A stretch of DNA of 64,000 bases from assembly GCF_024181725.1 (NCBI RefSeq), contig NZ_CP028908.1, positions 2,542,001 to 2,606,000 of the forward strand, read 5' to 3'. The DNA is from Bradyrhizobium sp. WD16. Its GTDB lineage: Bacteria > Pseudomonadota > Alphaproteobacteria > Rhizobiales > Xanthobacteraceae. The position numbers and the translations under genes are program-made. Shown in pieces: positions 35,386-45,185 of the stretch (positions are counted from its first letter, which is position 1; every line of letters begins with the position of its first letter). Under the pieces are notes generated by a model that was not told where the DNA came from, did not search any database, and was given only the letters and a program-made list of their open reading frames with translations.

Positions 35386-35949
35386 GTGAGCGTCGACAGC
35401 ACCGCCAAATCCCGCGTCTCGCCCCCTCCGGCCGCCATCGCCGCCGCCGGCCCTGGCGCCGCATCGGCGGCGTGGGGTGTCGCCGCCGTCGGCGCCGCGA
35501 CCATCGCCGGCGCCTGGTTCTTTCAGCTCGTGCTCGACATCCTGCCCTGTCCGCTCTGCCTCGAGCAGCGCTACGCCTATTATCTTGCCATTCCGCTCGC
35601 AGTGGTGACCGCCATCGCCGCCCGGCGCGGCGCGCCCCGCCCCTGGATCGCCATGGGGCTGGCCGTGGTGGCGCTCGCCATGCTCGCCAACACCGTGCTC
35701 GGCTCCTACCACGCCGGGGTCGAATGGGGCTTCTGGCCGGGGCCGACCGAATGTACCGGTCCGATCAACGACCTCGGCACCGCCGGCAGCATGCTCGAGC
35801 GCCTCGACAGCGTGAAGGTGATCCGCTGCGACGAGGTGCAGTGGCGTTTTCTCGGCCTCTCGCTCGCCGGCTACAACGTGCTGATCTCGCTCGCCATGGC
35901 GGCTTTGGCCGGCCTCGGCCTGCGCGGCCTTGCGCGCGCGGCGGCCTGA
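35386..35949 (+). CDS. dsbB: Disulfide bond formation protein B (DsbB)
   Basis: Inner-membrane protein of 187 aa that reoxidises DsbA with quinone. It has four transmembrane helices, the first periplasmic pair CPLC (C55, C58) after helix 1, and a second periplasmic loop with YHAGVEWGFWPGPTECTG and IRCDEVQW that supplies the second Cys pair. GTG 35386 is the annotated start, and the N-terminal 28 residues are low-complexity. It is probably monocistronic. Confidence 0.88.
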   Translation: MSVDSTAKSRVSPPPAAIAAAGPGAASAAWGVAAVGAATIAGAWFFQLVLDILPCPLCLEQRYAYYLAIPLAVVTAIAARRGAPRPWIAMGLAVVALAMLANTVLGSYHAGVEWGFWPGPTECTGPINDLGTAGSMLERLDSVKVIRCDEVQWRFLGLSLAGYNVLISLAMAALAGLGLRGLARAAA

Positions 35950-35993
35950 TCTGATCGGCCGCGCCGGACCGCGCGCAGCCCGGCCAAGCCTTC

Positions 35994-37142
35994 CTAATCG
36001 TCGATCTCCTCGTCGGTGCGTCCGAACAGATGGACGATGCCGGGCGTGGCGATGGAGACGAACAGGAAGCGCGAAAGGTGGTGGGCACTGACGAAGATCG
36101 GGTCGATGTGCAGCGTGAGCGCCAGCGCCAGCATGGCATCCATGGCGCCGGGCGAGAACGACACGATGACGTCGCTCAAGCGCGCGTGGGTCACCAGCAC
36201 CACCACGCCGACGAATACGGCCGAGATCGTGATCGCCACGGCGAAGGAGCCGAACGCCGCCGCGATATGGCTCAGCAGCGTCCGGCCGGAGATTCGCGCG
36301 AACCGCGTGCCGATCAGGGTGCCGATACCGATCAGGGCGGCGAAATAGGCCGGCAGCGGCAGGCCGCCCTCGATCATGCCGGCACCGTGCAGCAGGCCCG
36401 AGCCGAGCATGCCGCCGAACATCCAGGCGGCCGGGAATTTCAGCTTGTGCAGGCTGACGGCGGCGAGCAGCGCCGCAGCGGCGAGTTCTGCCAGTTCGAG
36501 CGGCGACGCGGCGGGGCCGCGGCCGGAAAAGCCGGCATGGGGCGCCAACCCGATCAGGCTCAGCAGCATCGGCAGTGCCGCGGTGAGGATGATCACCCGC
36601 ATCGTCTGCACCACGGCGATGCCGGCAACGTCGGCCTTGCACTCGGTGGCGAGGGAGATGATCTGCGATAGCGCGCCAGGGGTGCCGGCGAGGAAGGCCG
36701 ACATGCGGTCCCAACCGTGGAAGCGCCGCAGGTAGTAGCTGCTGGCGAAGGTCGCGCCGAAGGTCGAGATCGCGAGGATGCCGATGCTGAAAGGGTAATG
36801 CACCAGATTGTGCAGCATCTGCGGCGAAATCATCGAGCCCAGCGAGATGCCAAGGGTCATCAGGATGACGTGGGCCAGCGGTAGCGGCAGCCCGAGCGGC
36901 CGTCCCAGCGTGCCCATGGCGCCGACGGCGATCATGGCGCCGGAAATCAGTCCGCCCGGCAGGTTGGCCCACCAGAAGACGAGGCCGCCGGCGATGCCGA
37001 TGGCGAGCGTTTCGATCAGGGTGAGCGTCGTGGCGCGGCTGGGCAGGCGGATCGGCAAGAACAACTGTCCGAAGGGCGGGACGAAGGAGATCGGGATCGG
37101 GAAAGCGCGGCCGGTTATGACAATGACCAGGCAGCGGCGCAA
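35994..37142 (-). CDS. AbrB-family integral membrane transporter
   Basis: The 382 aa product has about ten transmembrane helices in two repeats, as expected for the AbrB/ammonia-monooxygenase-regulator family of putative transporters. Characteristic pieces are GLPLPLAHVILMTLGISLGS, AFLAGTPGALSQIISLATE, FPAAWMFGGMLGSGLLHG and FSPGAMDAMLALALTLHIDPIFVSAHH. The substrate is unknown. The likely native start may be internal, because the first 35 residues are atypical. It is convergent with dsbB. Confidence 0.8.
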   Translation of the reverse strand: MRRCLVIVITGRAFPIPISFVPPFGQLFLPIRLPSRATTLTLIETLAIGIAGGLVFWWANLPGGLISGAMIAVGAMGTLGRPLGLPLPLAHVILMTLGISLGSMISPQMLHNLVHYPFSIGILAISTFGATFASSYYLRRFHGWDRMSAFLAGTPGALSQIISLATECKADVAGIAVVQTMRVIILTAALPMLLSLIGLAPHAGFSGRGPAASPLELAELAAAALLAAVSLHKLKFPAAWMFGGMLGSGLLHGAGMIEGGLPLPAYFAALIGIGTLIGTRFARISGRTLLSHIAAAFGSFAVAITISAVFVGVVVLVTHARLSDVIVSFSPGAMDAMLALALTLHIDPIFVSAHHLSRFLFVSIATPGIVHLFGRTDEEIDD

Positions 37143-37278
37143 TCGCAGACCGCCGCATGGCCGGCAGCGCGTCCCTCATGGCTGCAGGTCCGCGGTTCAA
37201 GGCGACGAAAAAGGGACGGCCGCACGGGCCGTCCCTATCGCACTGCAAAACCAGTGTACCGCTTCGGGCGAGCGCCGC

Positions 37279-37599
37279 TTACTTCTTCGTGCCGTCGCTC
37301 TTCGTGGCGTCGCCCTTCTTGGCGTCGCGCTTGCACTTGGCGCGGAATTTCTGGCGCTCCTTGCCGTGCAGGCCTTTGGCATCGGCCTCGGTCGAGCATT
37401 CCTTGGATTCGGCCGACATTTCCGGCTTGGCTTTCGCCGTCTTCGCCGCGGGCGCGGTTTTGGCGGCCGCGGGTGGGGGGGCGGGGGTCGTCGTCGGCGC
37501 CGGAGCCGGGGTCTGGGCGAAAGCCGTCCCGGTCAGCAACAGCGCGGCGAGCGTGGCGACGGCGGCATGGGACGTGATCGTCCTGAAGGCAAAGGTCAT
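37279..37599 (-). CDS. PsiF-repeat-like small exported protein
   Basis: The 106 aa product has a signal peptide (to about FAQTP), an Ala/Pro-rich linker, and one PsiF-type unit (ESKECSTEADAKGLHGKERQKFRAKCKRD) with two Cys, followed by a Lys-rich tail. The PsiF family is phosphate-starvation-associated in E. coli, but the molecular role is unknown. It is divergent from the next gene, leaving a 210-base shared upstream region. Confidence 0.75.
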   Translation of the reverse strand: MTFAFRTITSHAAVATLAALLLTGTAFAQTPAPAPTTTPAPPPAAAKTAPAAKTAKAKPEMSAESKECSTEADAKGLHGKERQKFRAKCKRDAKKGDATKSDGTKK

Positions 37600-37809
37600 G
37601 GGCAGAACCTCATGGTTCAGCCGACGTGGTGTCGGCGGGATGCAAACAGTTGGCCCGCCCGCATGAACTGAAGATGAATGAACCGGCAGGGAGTGCCGGG
37701 CGACGCCGATGATTTTGTTTCATGGCGGCGCGTCGCCGCCTCCACATTTGCGCAAATCGGGTTAGGATGGCCGCCGATCTGGTGGGTCGATTTCGCTATG
37801 GAGGATTTC

Positions 37810-38301
37810 ATGACCGTCTATCTCAGGTTGTCGAAGGCGCAGTTGTCCGGCGTGCTGCTGGCCGGCCTTGTCTGCGGCGTCGCCCTGCCGGCGCAGGCGC
37901 TGACGATGCAGGAATGCAGTGCCAAGTATAAGGCCGCCAAGGACGCCGGCACGCTCGGCGACCAGAAATGGAATGATTTCCGCAAGAGCCAGTGCGGTGG
38001 CGACGCTCAGCCGGCCGCGGCCACCACGGCCCCGAAGGCCGACGCGGCGGCGAAGAGCGATGCACCGAAGGAAGACAAGGCTGCGAAGTCGGCTGCGGCG
38101 CCCGCCGCGCCCGCCGGACCGGCGGTCTTCCCGACCGCGGTGTCGCCGAAATATTCCAGCGAGACCGCGGGCAGGGCTCGCCTGCACACCTGCCTCGATC
38201 AGTACAAGGCCAACAAGGACAAGAACGAGAATGGCGGGCTGAAGTGGATCCAGAAGGGCGGCGGCTATTACAGCGAATGCAGCAAGCGCCTGAAGGGCTG
38301 A
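37810..38301 (+). CDS. Exported Ala/Lys-rich protein with Cys motifs
   Basis: The 163 aa product has a signal peptide (cleavage about ALPAQAL). Two similar blocks, TMQECSAKYKAAKDAGTLGDQKWNDFRKSQC near the mature N-terminus and LHTCLDQYKANKDKNENGGLKW near the C-terminus, flank an Ala/Lys linker. The start is fixed by GGAGG 5 bases before ATG 37810. The blocks are related in style to the neighbouring PsiF-like protein. The function is unknown. Confidence 0.7.
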   Translation: MTVYLRLSKAQLSGVLLAGLVCGVALPAQALTMQECSAKYKAAKDAGTLGDQKWNDFRKSQCGGDAQPAAATTAPKADAAAKSDAPKEDKAAKSAAAPAAPAGPAVFPTAVSPKYSSETAGRARLHTCLDQYKANKDKNENGGLKWIQKGGGYYSECSKRLKG

Positions 38302-38336
38302 GGGCGGCTCGGGCTCGGACTCGTCTCGGCCGGGCG

Positions 38337-38460
38337 ACCCAGTACGCCGTGACACCTGCCGTCTTTGAAAGGCGTCTATCGCCGTGCATCACTTCGGCGA
38401 CACGGAATACTGGATCCCCCGCTTGAAGCGGGGGACGACAGTCTTTGGCGGGGCACGGGC
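38337..38460 (-). repeat. Type-E intergenic palindrome (copy 1)
   Basis: It contains CCCCCGC-TTGAA-GCGGGGG (about 38416-38434) next to TACTGGAT and GACGACAG. It shares a layout of about 100 bases (GACAG/hairpin/CCAGTA, TCCGTG, GCACGGCG, GACGCCT, GGCGTAC) with 45186-45291. The rest of the gap 38302-38538 shows no gene. Confidence 0.65.
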
Positions 38461-38538
38461 GGCTTGGCGGGCGCGCCGGCGCATGGCATGGCATGGCGGA
38501 CGCCTGAACAACGCGATCTTCGCCGTAAGGAGCCCACC

Positions 38539-38916
38539 ATGATCGCCAGCCTTGGCCTGATCCTGATCTGCCAGCTTGTCGGCGAGGTCTGCGTCCGTGG
38601 TGCCGGTGTGCCGATCCCCGGGCCGGTGGTCGGTTTCGTGCTGTTGATGCTGCTGCTCATGGCGCGTGACCAGATTCCCCTGGTCGCCCGCGGCCCCTTG
38701 ACCGGCGGCGCGGTCGAGACCACAGCGAAAGGTCTGCTGCGGCATCTGTCGCTGATGTTCGTGCCGGCCGGCGTCGGTGTCGTGCAGAAGCTCGATCTGA
38801 TCGCGAGCCACGGCTTCGCCGTTTTCGCCGCGCTGGCGCTGTCGGTGATCATCACCATGGTGGTGACGGTGGCGAGCTTCGTCGTCGCTGGCCGCTGGCT
38901 GGCGCCCCGCGGCTGA
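38539..38916 (+). CDS. lrgA: LrgA/CidA-family membrane protein
   Basis: The 125 aa product has four transmembrane helices, with the family signature LVGEVCVRGAGVPIPGPVVGF and the LLRHLSLMFVPAGVGV motif. LrgA/CidA proteins act with LrgB/CidB in holin-like control of murein hydrolysis or in small-metabolite export. The ATG 38539 after GGAGC is the first that retains the conserved N-terminus. The next gene, lrgB, starts 12 bases after the stop. Confidence 0.87.
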   Translation: MIASLGLILICQLVGEVCVRGAGVPIPGPVVGFVLLMLLLMARDQIPLVARGPLTGGAVETTAKGLLRHLSLMFVPAGVGVVQKLDLIASHGFAVFAALALSVIITMVVTVASFVVAGRWLAPRG

Positions 38917-38928
38917 TCCGGACGCGCC

Positions 38929-39651
38929 ATGACCGCCAATCCCTTCGCCCTCTGGGTCTATCTCTCGCAGACGCCGCTGCTCTGGCTGTCGGTGACGCTC
39001 GCCGTCTATGCGGTGGCCGACGCGGTCTCGCTCGCCACCCGGCGGCATCCCCTGGCCAATCCGGTCCTGCATTCGATCTGGGTGATCGGCGGTTTTCTCG
39101 TCGTCACCGCGACGCCCTATGCGGTCTATTTCAGCGGTGCCCAGTTCGTGCATTTCCTGCTCGGCCCGGCGACCGTGGCGCTGGCGGTGCCGCTCTACGA
39201 GAATCGTGCCGTGGTGTTCCGTGCGCTGCTGCCGATGCTGGTTGCGCTCCTGGCGGGTTCGATCACCGCGGTGGCCTCGGTGGTCATCCTTGCGCAAGCC
39301 TTCGGCCTGCCGCGCGAGATCCTGCTGTCGCTGGCGCCGAAATCGGTCACCGCGGGCGTTGCCATGGGCATCAGCGAACAGCTCGGCGCCGATCCCGCGC
39401 TGACCGCGGTGGCCGTCATCCTCACCGGGATCATGGGGGCGATCGTGGTGACGCCATTGATGAATCGCATGGGCATCACCGATTTCCGCGCCCGCGGTTT
39501 CGCCGCCGGCCTCGCCTCCCACGGCATCGGCACCGCGCGGGCGTTCCAGGTGGACGAGGTCGCCGGCGTGTTCGCCGGCATCGCCATGAGTCTCAACGCG
39601 CTGGTGACATCGCTGCTGGTGCCGGTCGCGATCACGCTGCTGCTGAAGTAA
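38929..39651 (+). CDS. lrgB: LrgB/CidB-family membrane protein
   Basis: The 240 aa polytopic protein has the LrgB features FLLGPATVALAVPLYENR, SLAPKSVTAGVAMGISEQLG, and RGFAAGLASHGIGTARAF. It is the partner of the upstream LrgA-like gene. Together they probably form a membrane export or pore system. It is convergent with the nitrile hydratase operon, with only 9 bases between stops. Confidence 0.9.
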   Translation: MTANPFALWVYLSQTPLLWLSVTLAVYAVADAVSLATRRHPLANPVLHSIWVIGGFLVVTATPYAVYFSGAQFVHFLLGPATVALAVPLYENRAVVFRALLPMLVALLAGSITAVASVVILAQAFGLPREILLSLAPKSVTAGVAMGISEQLGADPALTAVAVILTGIMGAIVVTPLMNRMGITDFRARGFAAGLASHGIGTARAFQVDEVAGVFAGIAMSLNALVTSLLVPVAITLLLK

Positions 39652-39660
39652 GGCGGCGTT

Positions 39661-40041
39661 TCAAGCGAAATCCTGCGGCTGCAGCACGATCGGCCGGCCA
39701 TGCGGCGTGCGCTCGCAGGCGCGGTCCCAGGCCTGCACCGTGCGCTCCAGGGTCTCGGCACTGGCGACGCCCTTCTCGGCGACCAGGGTCTCCAGCGTCG
39801 CGAGCCAGTGGTGGTAATAGGTGTCGCCGCTGTCGGGATCGCCTTCGGCCTGGGCAAGCCTGATCCGCCGCGCCAGCGCCGCCGCCCATTCCGGCCAGGT
39901 GAACAGGCCGCGCTCGTGCAGCGCCAGCGCCATGGCGAACGCCTGCGCCTCCCAGGGCTCGCGAAACACCGGTCCGTCGGCGTCGCGCGGCAGGCCGGGC
40001 AGGGCGTTGGCAGCGGCGGTCGCCGGGGCGGTGCGGGTCAT
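39661..40041 (-). CDS. Nitrile hydratase activator (accessory protein, beta-like N-domain)
   Basis: The 126 aa product resembles the N-terminal region of nitrile hydratase beta subunits (REPWEAQAFAMALALHERGLFTWPEWAAAL, DSGDTYYHHWLATLETLV). In cobalt enzymes this accessory protein escorts the alpha subunit so that cobalt is inserted and the Cys ligands are oxidised. Its ATG overlaps the beta stop (ATGA). The start at 40041 excludes the spurious upstream frame. Confidence 0.85.
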   Translation of the reverse strand: MTRTAPATAAANALPGLPRDADGPVFREPWEAQAFAMALALHERGLFTWPEWAAALARRIRLAQAEGDPDSGDTYYHHWLATLETLVAEKGVASAETLERTVQAWDRACERTPHGRPIVLQPQDFA

Positions 40042-40742
40042 GCCATTGCCTCCAGATAGCTCTCCCAGGCGTCGACCGAGACGATGCTGTTCGGCGCAGC
40101 GTTGTCGCCAAACAACTCGCTGCCGGCGAAGCGCACGGTGTAGAGCCATTGCGGCGCCTCGCCGTGGCCTGCGGCATTGCTGTCGGGAAAGACGTGGCAG
40201 CCATGGATGCGTTCGATGACGCCGACATGGCCGCGGGCATAGGCCGGCAGGCGGGTGTGGACCACCGGCATCTCGCCGCGGGTGCGCACCCGATCGCCGA
40301 TGGAAAAGCGCGCCGGTGCTGATGCCGGGCGCTCGCTCGGTCCGCCCTGACGCAGCATGGCGTCGACGCCGTCTGCCGCCAGCACAGGCCGTTGCAGCGG
40401 CGGCGTCACCGCATGACCGGCGGCGAGATCGCCCGCCGTGATGAGCCCGCGCTCGTCCATCAGGCGCTCCAGCCCGGCGAGCCAGATCTCGTAATAGCTC
40501 AGGCTCAGATACTCGGCGTCGGGCCGGTTCTCGCGCGCCGAGCGCGACATGTCGATATTCCAGCCGCCGGGCCGCGCCATGGCGAGGGTGAGAGCGAAGG
40601 CGCGCCGCTCCCAGTCGGCGTGAAACAGCGGCTCGTTCGCTTCCGGGATCACCGGGCCGTCGAACGTGCCGGCCAGCTTCTTGCTGGCCAGATTCTTGCC
40701 GACCAGATTCTTGCCTCCCATGTCGTGGGCGCCGTCCATCAT
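40038..40742 (-). CDS. nthB: Nitrile hydratase beta subunit
   Basis: The 234 aa product has the family N-terminus GAHDMGG, then [20 protein letters not shown] and [13 protein letters not shown]. The C-terminal SH3-like domain has [21 protein letters not shown] and [14 protein letters not shown]. An unusual run of [16 protein letters not shown] sits right after the N-terminal motif. It pairs with alpha to form the enzyme that hydrates nitriles to amides. It overlaps alpha (ATGA) and the activator (ATGA). Confidence 0.92.
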   Translation of the reverse strand: MMDGAHDMGGKNLVGKNLASKKLAGTFDGPVIPEANEPLFHADWERRAFALTLAMARPGGWNIDMSRSARENRPDAEYLSLSYYEIWLAGLERLMDERGLITAGDLAAGHAVTPPLQRPVLAADGVDAMLRQGGPSERPASAPARFSIGDRVRTRGEMPVVHTRLPAYARGHVGVIERIHGCHVFPDSNAAGHGEAPQWLYTVRFAGSELFGDNAAPNSIVSVDAWESYLEAMA

Positions 40743-41359
40743 GCCGCTCCCGGTTGCGGCGGCAGGCCGGTGCCGATCATGCTGTCGCGGGTGACGAGCT
40801 CCGCAAGGGCTTCCTCGCTCAGGCCCTCGGTGCCGGCGGGCCGTTGCGGCAGCACCAGATAACGGATCTCGGCGGTGGAATCCCACACCCGGATGGTGAC
40901 GTCGTCCGCCAGGGTCACGCCGAAGTCGCGCAGTACGCCGCGCGGATCGGACACCGCCCGCGAGCGATAGGGCGCCGACTTGTACCAGACCGGCGGCAGG
41001 CCGAGCACCGGCCACGGGTAGCAGGAGCACAGGGTGCAGACCACCATGTTGTGAACCTGCGGGGTGTTCTCGACCACGACGAGATGTTCGCCCTGGCGCC
41101 CGGCATAACCGAGCTCGCCGATTGCGGTGGTGCCGTTTTCCAGCAGCCGGGCCTTGTAGGCCGGATCGCTCCAGGCCCGCGCCACCACGCGTGCGCCGTT
41201 GCGTGGTCCGACCTTGATCTCATAGGTCTCGATCAGGCGGTCGAGCGCGGCGGGATCGACATAGCCCTTTTCGGTGAGGATGGTCTCGAGGGCGCGCACC
41301 CGCAACTCGGTGTCCGAGAGGTGCGAATGGTCGTGGTCGTGTTCGTGGGACGTGCTCAT
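40739..41359 (-). CDS. nthA: Nitrile hydratase alpha subunit, cobalt type
   Basis: The 206 aa catalytic subunit carries the metal claw [14 protein letters not shown] (about 108-121). Thr between the first Cys pair marks the Co type (Fe enzymes have Ser). The His/Asp-rich N-terminus (HEHDHDHSH) is common in this branch. The remaining family motifs [19 protein letters not shown] and [15 protein letters not shown] are intact. It is the first gene of the operon alpha-beta-activator. No amidase lies next to it in the window. Confidence 0.95.
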   Translation of the reverse strand: MSTSHEHDHDHSHLSDTELRVRALETILTEKGYVDPAALDRLIETYEIKVGPRNGARVVARAWSDPAYKARLLENGTTAIGELGYAGRQGEHLVVVENTPQVHNMVVCTLCSCYPWPVLGLPPVWYKSAPYRSRAVSDPRGVLRDFGVTLADDVTIRVWDSTAEIRYLVLPQRPAGTEGLSEEALAELVTRDSMIGTGLPPQPGAA

Positions 41360-41441
41360 AGGCCAAGCATAGGCGAGCGGGTGGCGGGGAGTCGAGAGTC
41401 GGACCTGCCGGGGTGTTGGTTCCCTTGGCTTGACGTTCCTC

Positions 41442-41498
41442 GTGCGGTGGATCTGACGCTCGCTGCGAAGAGATACGAACGTTAGAACCGGGACACTA
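41442..41498. repeat. Hybrid repeat: type-D start joined to half of module A
   Basis: A 22-base stretch identical to 6319-6340 is followed by the right half of module A (GATACGAACGTTAGAACCGGGACACTA). The edge gives the TAG stop of the acyl-CoA ligase (41496-41498). The outer base is mutated, so CTAG is not complete. Confidence 0.7.
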
Positions 41499-43010
41499 CT
41501 CCACCGTCGCCGGCCGCGGCCGCAGCTGGAAGGCGCGGCCCTCGGCGATCCAGCGCTTGCGTTCGTCGCGCAGCAGCGTGCGGCGGGTCTTGCCGGCGTC
41601 GTCGCGCAGGCTCACCGGCGTGATCTCGTAGCTCTCCGGATGCTTGTTGCGGCTGAGCAGGTCCGACAGCACCGCGGCCATGCCGTCGACCACCTCCTCC
41701 GCGTCGGCCCCCTCGTTGATCTCGATGATGGCATGGATGCGATTGCCGAGTTCGGCGTCGGGCAGGCCGACGACGATCGCCGAGCGCACGTCGGGATGGG
41801 CCATGACCGCGGCTTCGACTTCGGCGGGATAGATGTTGGCGCCGCCCCGCAGGATCATGTCGCTGAGGCGGTCGCCGAGATAGAGATAGCCGTCGGCGTC
41901 GAGGCGGCCGATATCGCCGATGGATTCCCAGCCGTCGGGCCGCCGCTTCGGTTCGGCGCCGAGATAATGATAGCTGGTGCCGGCGCCGTCGGCGGGCAGG
42001 AAATAGACCTCGCCGGTTTCGCCGGGCGCGACCTCCTTGCCGTCCTCACCGATGATCCGCAAGGCGCAGGCGGCGGGATCGGGCTTGCCGACCGAGCCGC
42101 GATGGGCGAGCCATTCGCTGCCGCTGATCACGGTGCGGCCCTGGCGCTCGGTGCCGCCATAGAGTTCCCAGACCGTTTCCGGCCCGAGCCAGTCGATCCA
42201 TTTCTCCTTGAGCCAGGCCGGCATCGGCGCCGCCATGTGGAACACGGTCTTGAGGCTGGAGACGTCGTAGCGGTTGCGCACTTCCTCGGGCAGCGACCAG
42301 ATCCGGTGCATCATGGTCGGCACGAAATTCACCCATTCGAGGCGATGGGCGTCGATCAGGCGCAAGGTCTCCTCGGCGTCGAACTTCGTCATGCCGGTGA
42401 CGCTGCCGCCGGCGAACAGGGCGAAATGCGACACGATGAACGGCGCGTTGTGATAGAGCGGCCCGGGATTGAGCAGCCTGACGCCGGGCTGCATGCTCAG
42501 CGGCGGCGCGGCGGCGGTGTCGGTGACCGCGGGCTGGTGATCGAGAATGATCTTCGGCCGCCCGGTCGAGCCGCCGCTGGTCATGGCCTTCCAGTAGCGC
42601 GCCAGCGGCCGGTCCAGCGGCTCGTCCGACACCCCCTCGGGAACGAAATTCTGCGGAACGGATTTCGGCGCGTTCCAGTCCGCCTCGCCGCCGACCACCA
42701 GCGCCGGCTTGAGGATTTCGAGGATGGCGGCAACCTCGCCGCGCGGCAGTCGGTGCGACAGCGAGGTTGGCGTCGCCCCGAGTTTCCACACCGCGAAACT
42801 CGTCTCATAGAAGGCGTTGCTGTTGGGCAGGCCGATGGCGACGAAATCGCCCGCCTTGACGCCGAGGTCGGCGAAGGCGCGGGCGCGGCGATTGGCGGCG
42901 CGTTCCAGTTCCTCCCAGGTGAGGCTGGCGGCGCCGTGGCGGACCGCGACGGTGTCCCTCGGCTTGCGCTCGGCATACCAGCGCGGCACCTCGGCCAATG
43001 GAATCAGCAT
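41496..43010 (-). CDS. Acyl-CoA synthetase (AMP-forming)
   Basis: ANL-superfamily ligase of 504 aa from ATG 43010. Motifs are [14 protein letters not shown] (P-loop variant), [49 protein letters not shown] (hinge and C-terminal domain), and a late catalytic Lys in [11 protein letters not shown]. It looks like bile-acid or aromatic/short-branched acid CoA ligases, but the substrate is not decidable. It is adjacent to the nitrile hydratase operon on the same strand but separated by 136 bases. Its stop comes from a repeat edge. Confidence 0.82.
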   Translation of the reverse strand: MLIPLAEVPRWYAERKPRDTVAVRHGAASLTWEELERAANRRARAFADLGVKAGDFVAIGLPNSNAFYETSFAVWKLGATPTSLSHRLPRGEVAAILEILKPALVVGGEADWNAPKSVPQNFVPEGVSDEPLDRPLARYWKAMTSGGSTGRPKIILDHQPAVTDTAAAPPLSMQPGVRLLNPGPLYHNAPFIVSHFALFAGGSVTGMTKFDAEETLRLIDAHRLEWVNFVPTMMHRIWSLPEEVRNRYDVSSLKTVFHMAAPMPAWLKEKWIDWLGPETVWELYGGTERQGRTVISGSEWLAHRGSVGKPDPAACALRIIGEDGKEVAPGETGEVYFLPADGAGTSYHYLGAEPKRRPDGWESIGDIGRLDADGYLYLGDRLSDMILRGGANIYPAEVEAAVMAHPDVRSAIVVGLPDAELGNRIHAIIEINEGADAEEVVDGMAAVLSDLLSRNKHPESYEITPVSLRDDAGKTRRTLLRDERKRWIAEGRAFQLRPRPATVE

Positions 43011-43270
43011 GCATTTCCCCAGTATGATTGCTCGGCCGCTTGCTGCGGCGCGTTCCTTTTCTTTTGAACCAGGCGGGCCGATCCGTCCACCACTGCCGGC
43101 GCCGCATCCGCATGCGAGGCAGGAGCGGGTCGTCAACTTGGCCGTTGACGGACGGTATGCCGCTCGGCGAAAAACAGGACCGTCACCAACACGCCATCAC
43201 CGATGCTCAAAGATCGTTGCGCCGCGGCCGCTGGTCGGCCGTCGTCGATTTGTCCGAGGATGAAACAAGC

Positions 43271-45166
43271 ATGACCACCGCCACCGCCCCCGAGAGCCGC
43301 GCCTTCGAGGCCGATGTCGCCAAACTGCTGCGCCTGCTGGTGCACTCGGTCTATTCCGATCGCGACGTCTTCCTGCGCGAACTGATTTCCAACGCCGCCG
43401 ATGCCTGCGAGAAGTTGCGCTACGAGGCGATCGCCGATCCGTCGCTGCTCGGCGACGATCCGCAGCCGCGCATCACCGTGCGCATCGACGCCGAGGCCGG
43501 CCGCCTCACCATCGAGGACAACGGCTTCGGCATGGATCACGACGATCTCGTCGCCTCGCTCGGCACCATCGCCAATTCCGGCACCAAGGCCTTCATGGAG
43601 CGGATCGAGGCCGCCAAGGGTGAGGGTCCCGAGGCGGCGAGCGCCCAACTCATCGGCCAGTTCGGTGTCGGGTTCTATTCCGCCTTCATGGTCGCCGACC
43701 TCGTCGACGTCGTCAGCCGCCGCGCCGGCACCGATCAGGCCTGGCTATGGTCGTCGGACGGCCAGGGCGGCTATACGGTGGCGCCGGCGGAAGGGGACGA
43801 CGCGCCGCTGCGCGGCACCCGCGTGATCCTGCATCTCATCGAGGACGCCAAGACCTATCTCGACCGTTTGACGCTCGAGCGCATCATCAAGACCCGTTCC
43901 GGGCACGTGCCGGTGCCGATCGCGATCGTGGAGAAGCCGGGTGCCGAGGCGGCCGAGGTCGGCAGTGGCGCCGCGCTGTGGACGCGATCCAGGTCGGAGA
44001 TCACGGCGCAGGAATATACCGATTTCTATCACTCGTTTGCCGGGCAGTTCGACGAGCCGGCCCTGACCATCCATGCCCGTGCCGAGGGCCGACACGAATA
44101 CACCATGCTGCTGTTCGTGCCCGGCATGAAGCCGTTCGACCTGTTCGATCCGGATCGCAAGGGGCGCATCAAGCTTTACGTCAAACGGGTCTTCGTCACC
44201 GACGACGCCGAGATCGCGCCCCGCTATCTGCGCTTCGTGCGTGGCCTCGTCGATTCCGCCGACCTGCCGCTCAACGTCTCGCGCGAGATGATCCAGGGGT
44301 CGCCGATCCTGACCGCGATCAAGAAGGGCGTCTCCAGCCGCATCCTCTCCGAGCTGGAGAAGCTGGCGAAGTCGGACGTCGCCGCCTACGACAAGATCTG
44401 GTCGACCTTCGGCGCGGTGATCAAGGAAGGGCTCTACGAGGATTTCGAGCGGCGGCCGCAGCTGCTCGACCTCGCCCGCTTCACCACCACCACGTCGGGC
44501 GACGGTTGGCGGACGCTGAAGGACTATGTCGGTTCGCTCAAGCCGAACCAGACCGCGATCTATTACATCGCCGGCGATGACGCGGCGCGGCTCGCCGCCT
44601 CGCCGCATCTCGAAGGCTTCCGTGCCCGTGGCATCGAGGTGCTGCTGCTCAGCGACCAGGTCGACAGCTTCTGGGTGTCGGCGGGGCTCGATTACGAAGG
44701 CAAGCCGTTCAAGTCGGTGACCCAGGGCGCCGCAGAACTCGATCTGATCCCGCTGCCCGAGGCGGCCCCGCCACAGGACGCCGAGACCAGCGAGCGCATC
44801 GCGGGTTTCGTCGCCTTCGTCAAGGAGACCCTGGGCGAGGCGATTTCAGATGCCCGCGCGTCCGAGCGGCTGACCAGCAGCGCGGTATGCCTCGTCGCCC
44901 CCGACAGCGGCATGGACCGCCAGCTCGAGAAGATCCTCGCCGGCGCGGGGCGGATCGGCGCCGGCGCCAAGCCGGTGCTGGAAATCAATCCGCGCCACGA
45001 CCTCGTCGTGGCCCTCGCGGCGGGCGGCACCGACGACAAAGAGGCGCGCGAAGACGCGGTGCGGCTGCTGTTCGACGAGGCGAAGATCCTCGACGGCGAG
45101 CCGATCGCCGATGCCCAGGCCTTCGCCGAGCGGCTCGGCCGGGTGATCCGGCGTGGGTTGGGGTGA
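43271..45166 (+). CDS. htpG: Molecular chaperone HtpG (Hsp90)
   Basis: The 631 aa product has a GHKL ATPase domain at the N-terminus (LFLRELISNAADACEKLRY-type motif, IEDNGFGMDHDDL, LGTIANSGTKAF, GQFGVGFYSAFMVAD), a middle domain (LYVKRVFVTDD, LRFVRGLVDSADLPLNVSREMIQ) and a C-terminal dimerisation domain. ATG 43271 gives the normal Hsp90 N-terminus. It is divergent from the acyl-CoA ligase. It helps fold client proteins under stress. Confidence 0.97.
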   Translation: MTTATAPESRAFEADVAKLLRLLVHSVYSDRDVFLRELISNAADACEKLRYEAIADPSLLGDDPQPRITVRIDAEAGRLTIEDNGFGMDHDDLVASLGTIANSGTKAFMERIEAAKGEGPEAASAQLIGQFGVGFYSAFMVADLVDVVSRRAGTDQAWLWSSDGQGGYTVAPAEGDDAPLRGTRVILHLIEDAKTYLDRLTLERIIKTRSGHVPVPIAIVEKPGAEAAEVGSGAALWTRSRSEITAQEYTDFYHSFAGQFDEPALTIHARAEGRHEYTMLLFVPGMKPFDLFDPDRKGRIKLYVKRVFVTDDAEIAPRYLRFVRGLVDSADLPLNVSREMIQGSPILTAIKKGVSSRILSELEKLAKSDVAAYDKIWSTFGAVIKEGLYEDFERRPQLLDLARFTTTTSGDGWRTLKDYVGSLKPNQTAIYYIAGDDAARLAASPHLEGFRARGIEVLLLSDQVDSFWVSAGLDYEGKPFKSVTQGAAELDLIPLPEAAPPQDAETSERIAGFVAFVKETLGEAISDARASERLTSSAVCLVAPDSGMDRQLEKILAGAGRIGAGAKPVLEINPRHDLVVALAAGGTDDKEAREDAVRLLFDEAKILDGEPIADAQAFAERLGRVIRRGLG

Positions 45167-45185
45167 ACGGCGCGGGGCCGAAACA

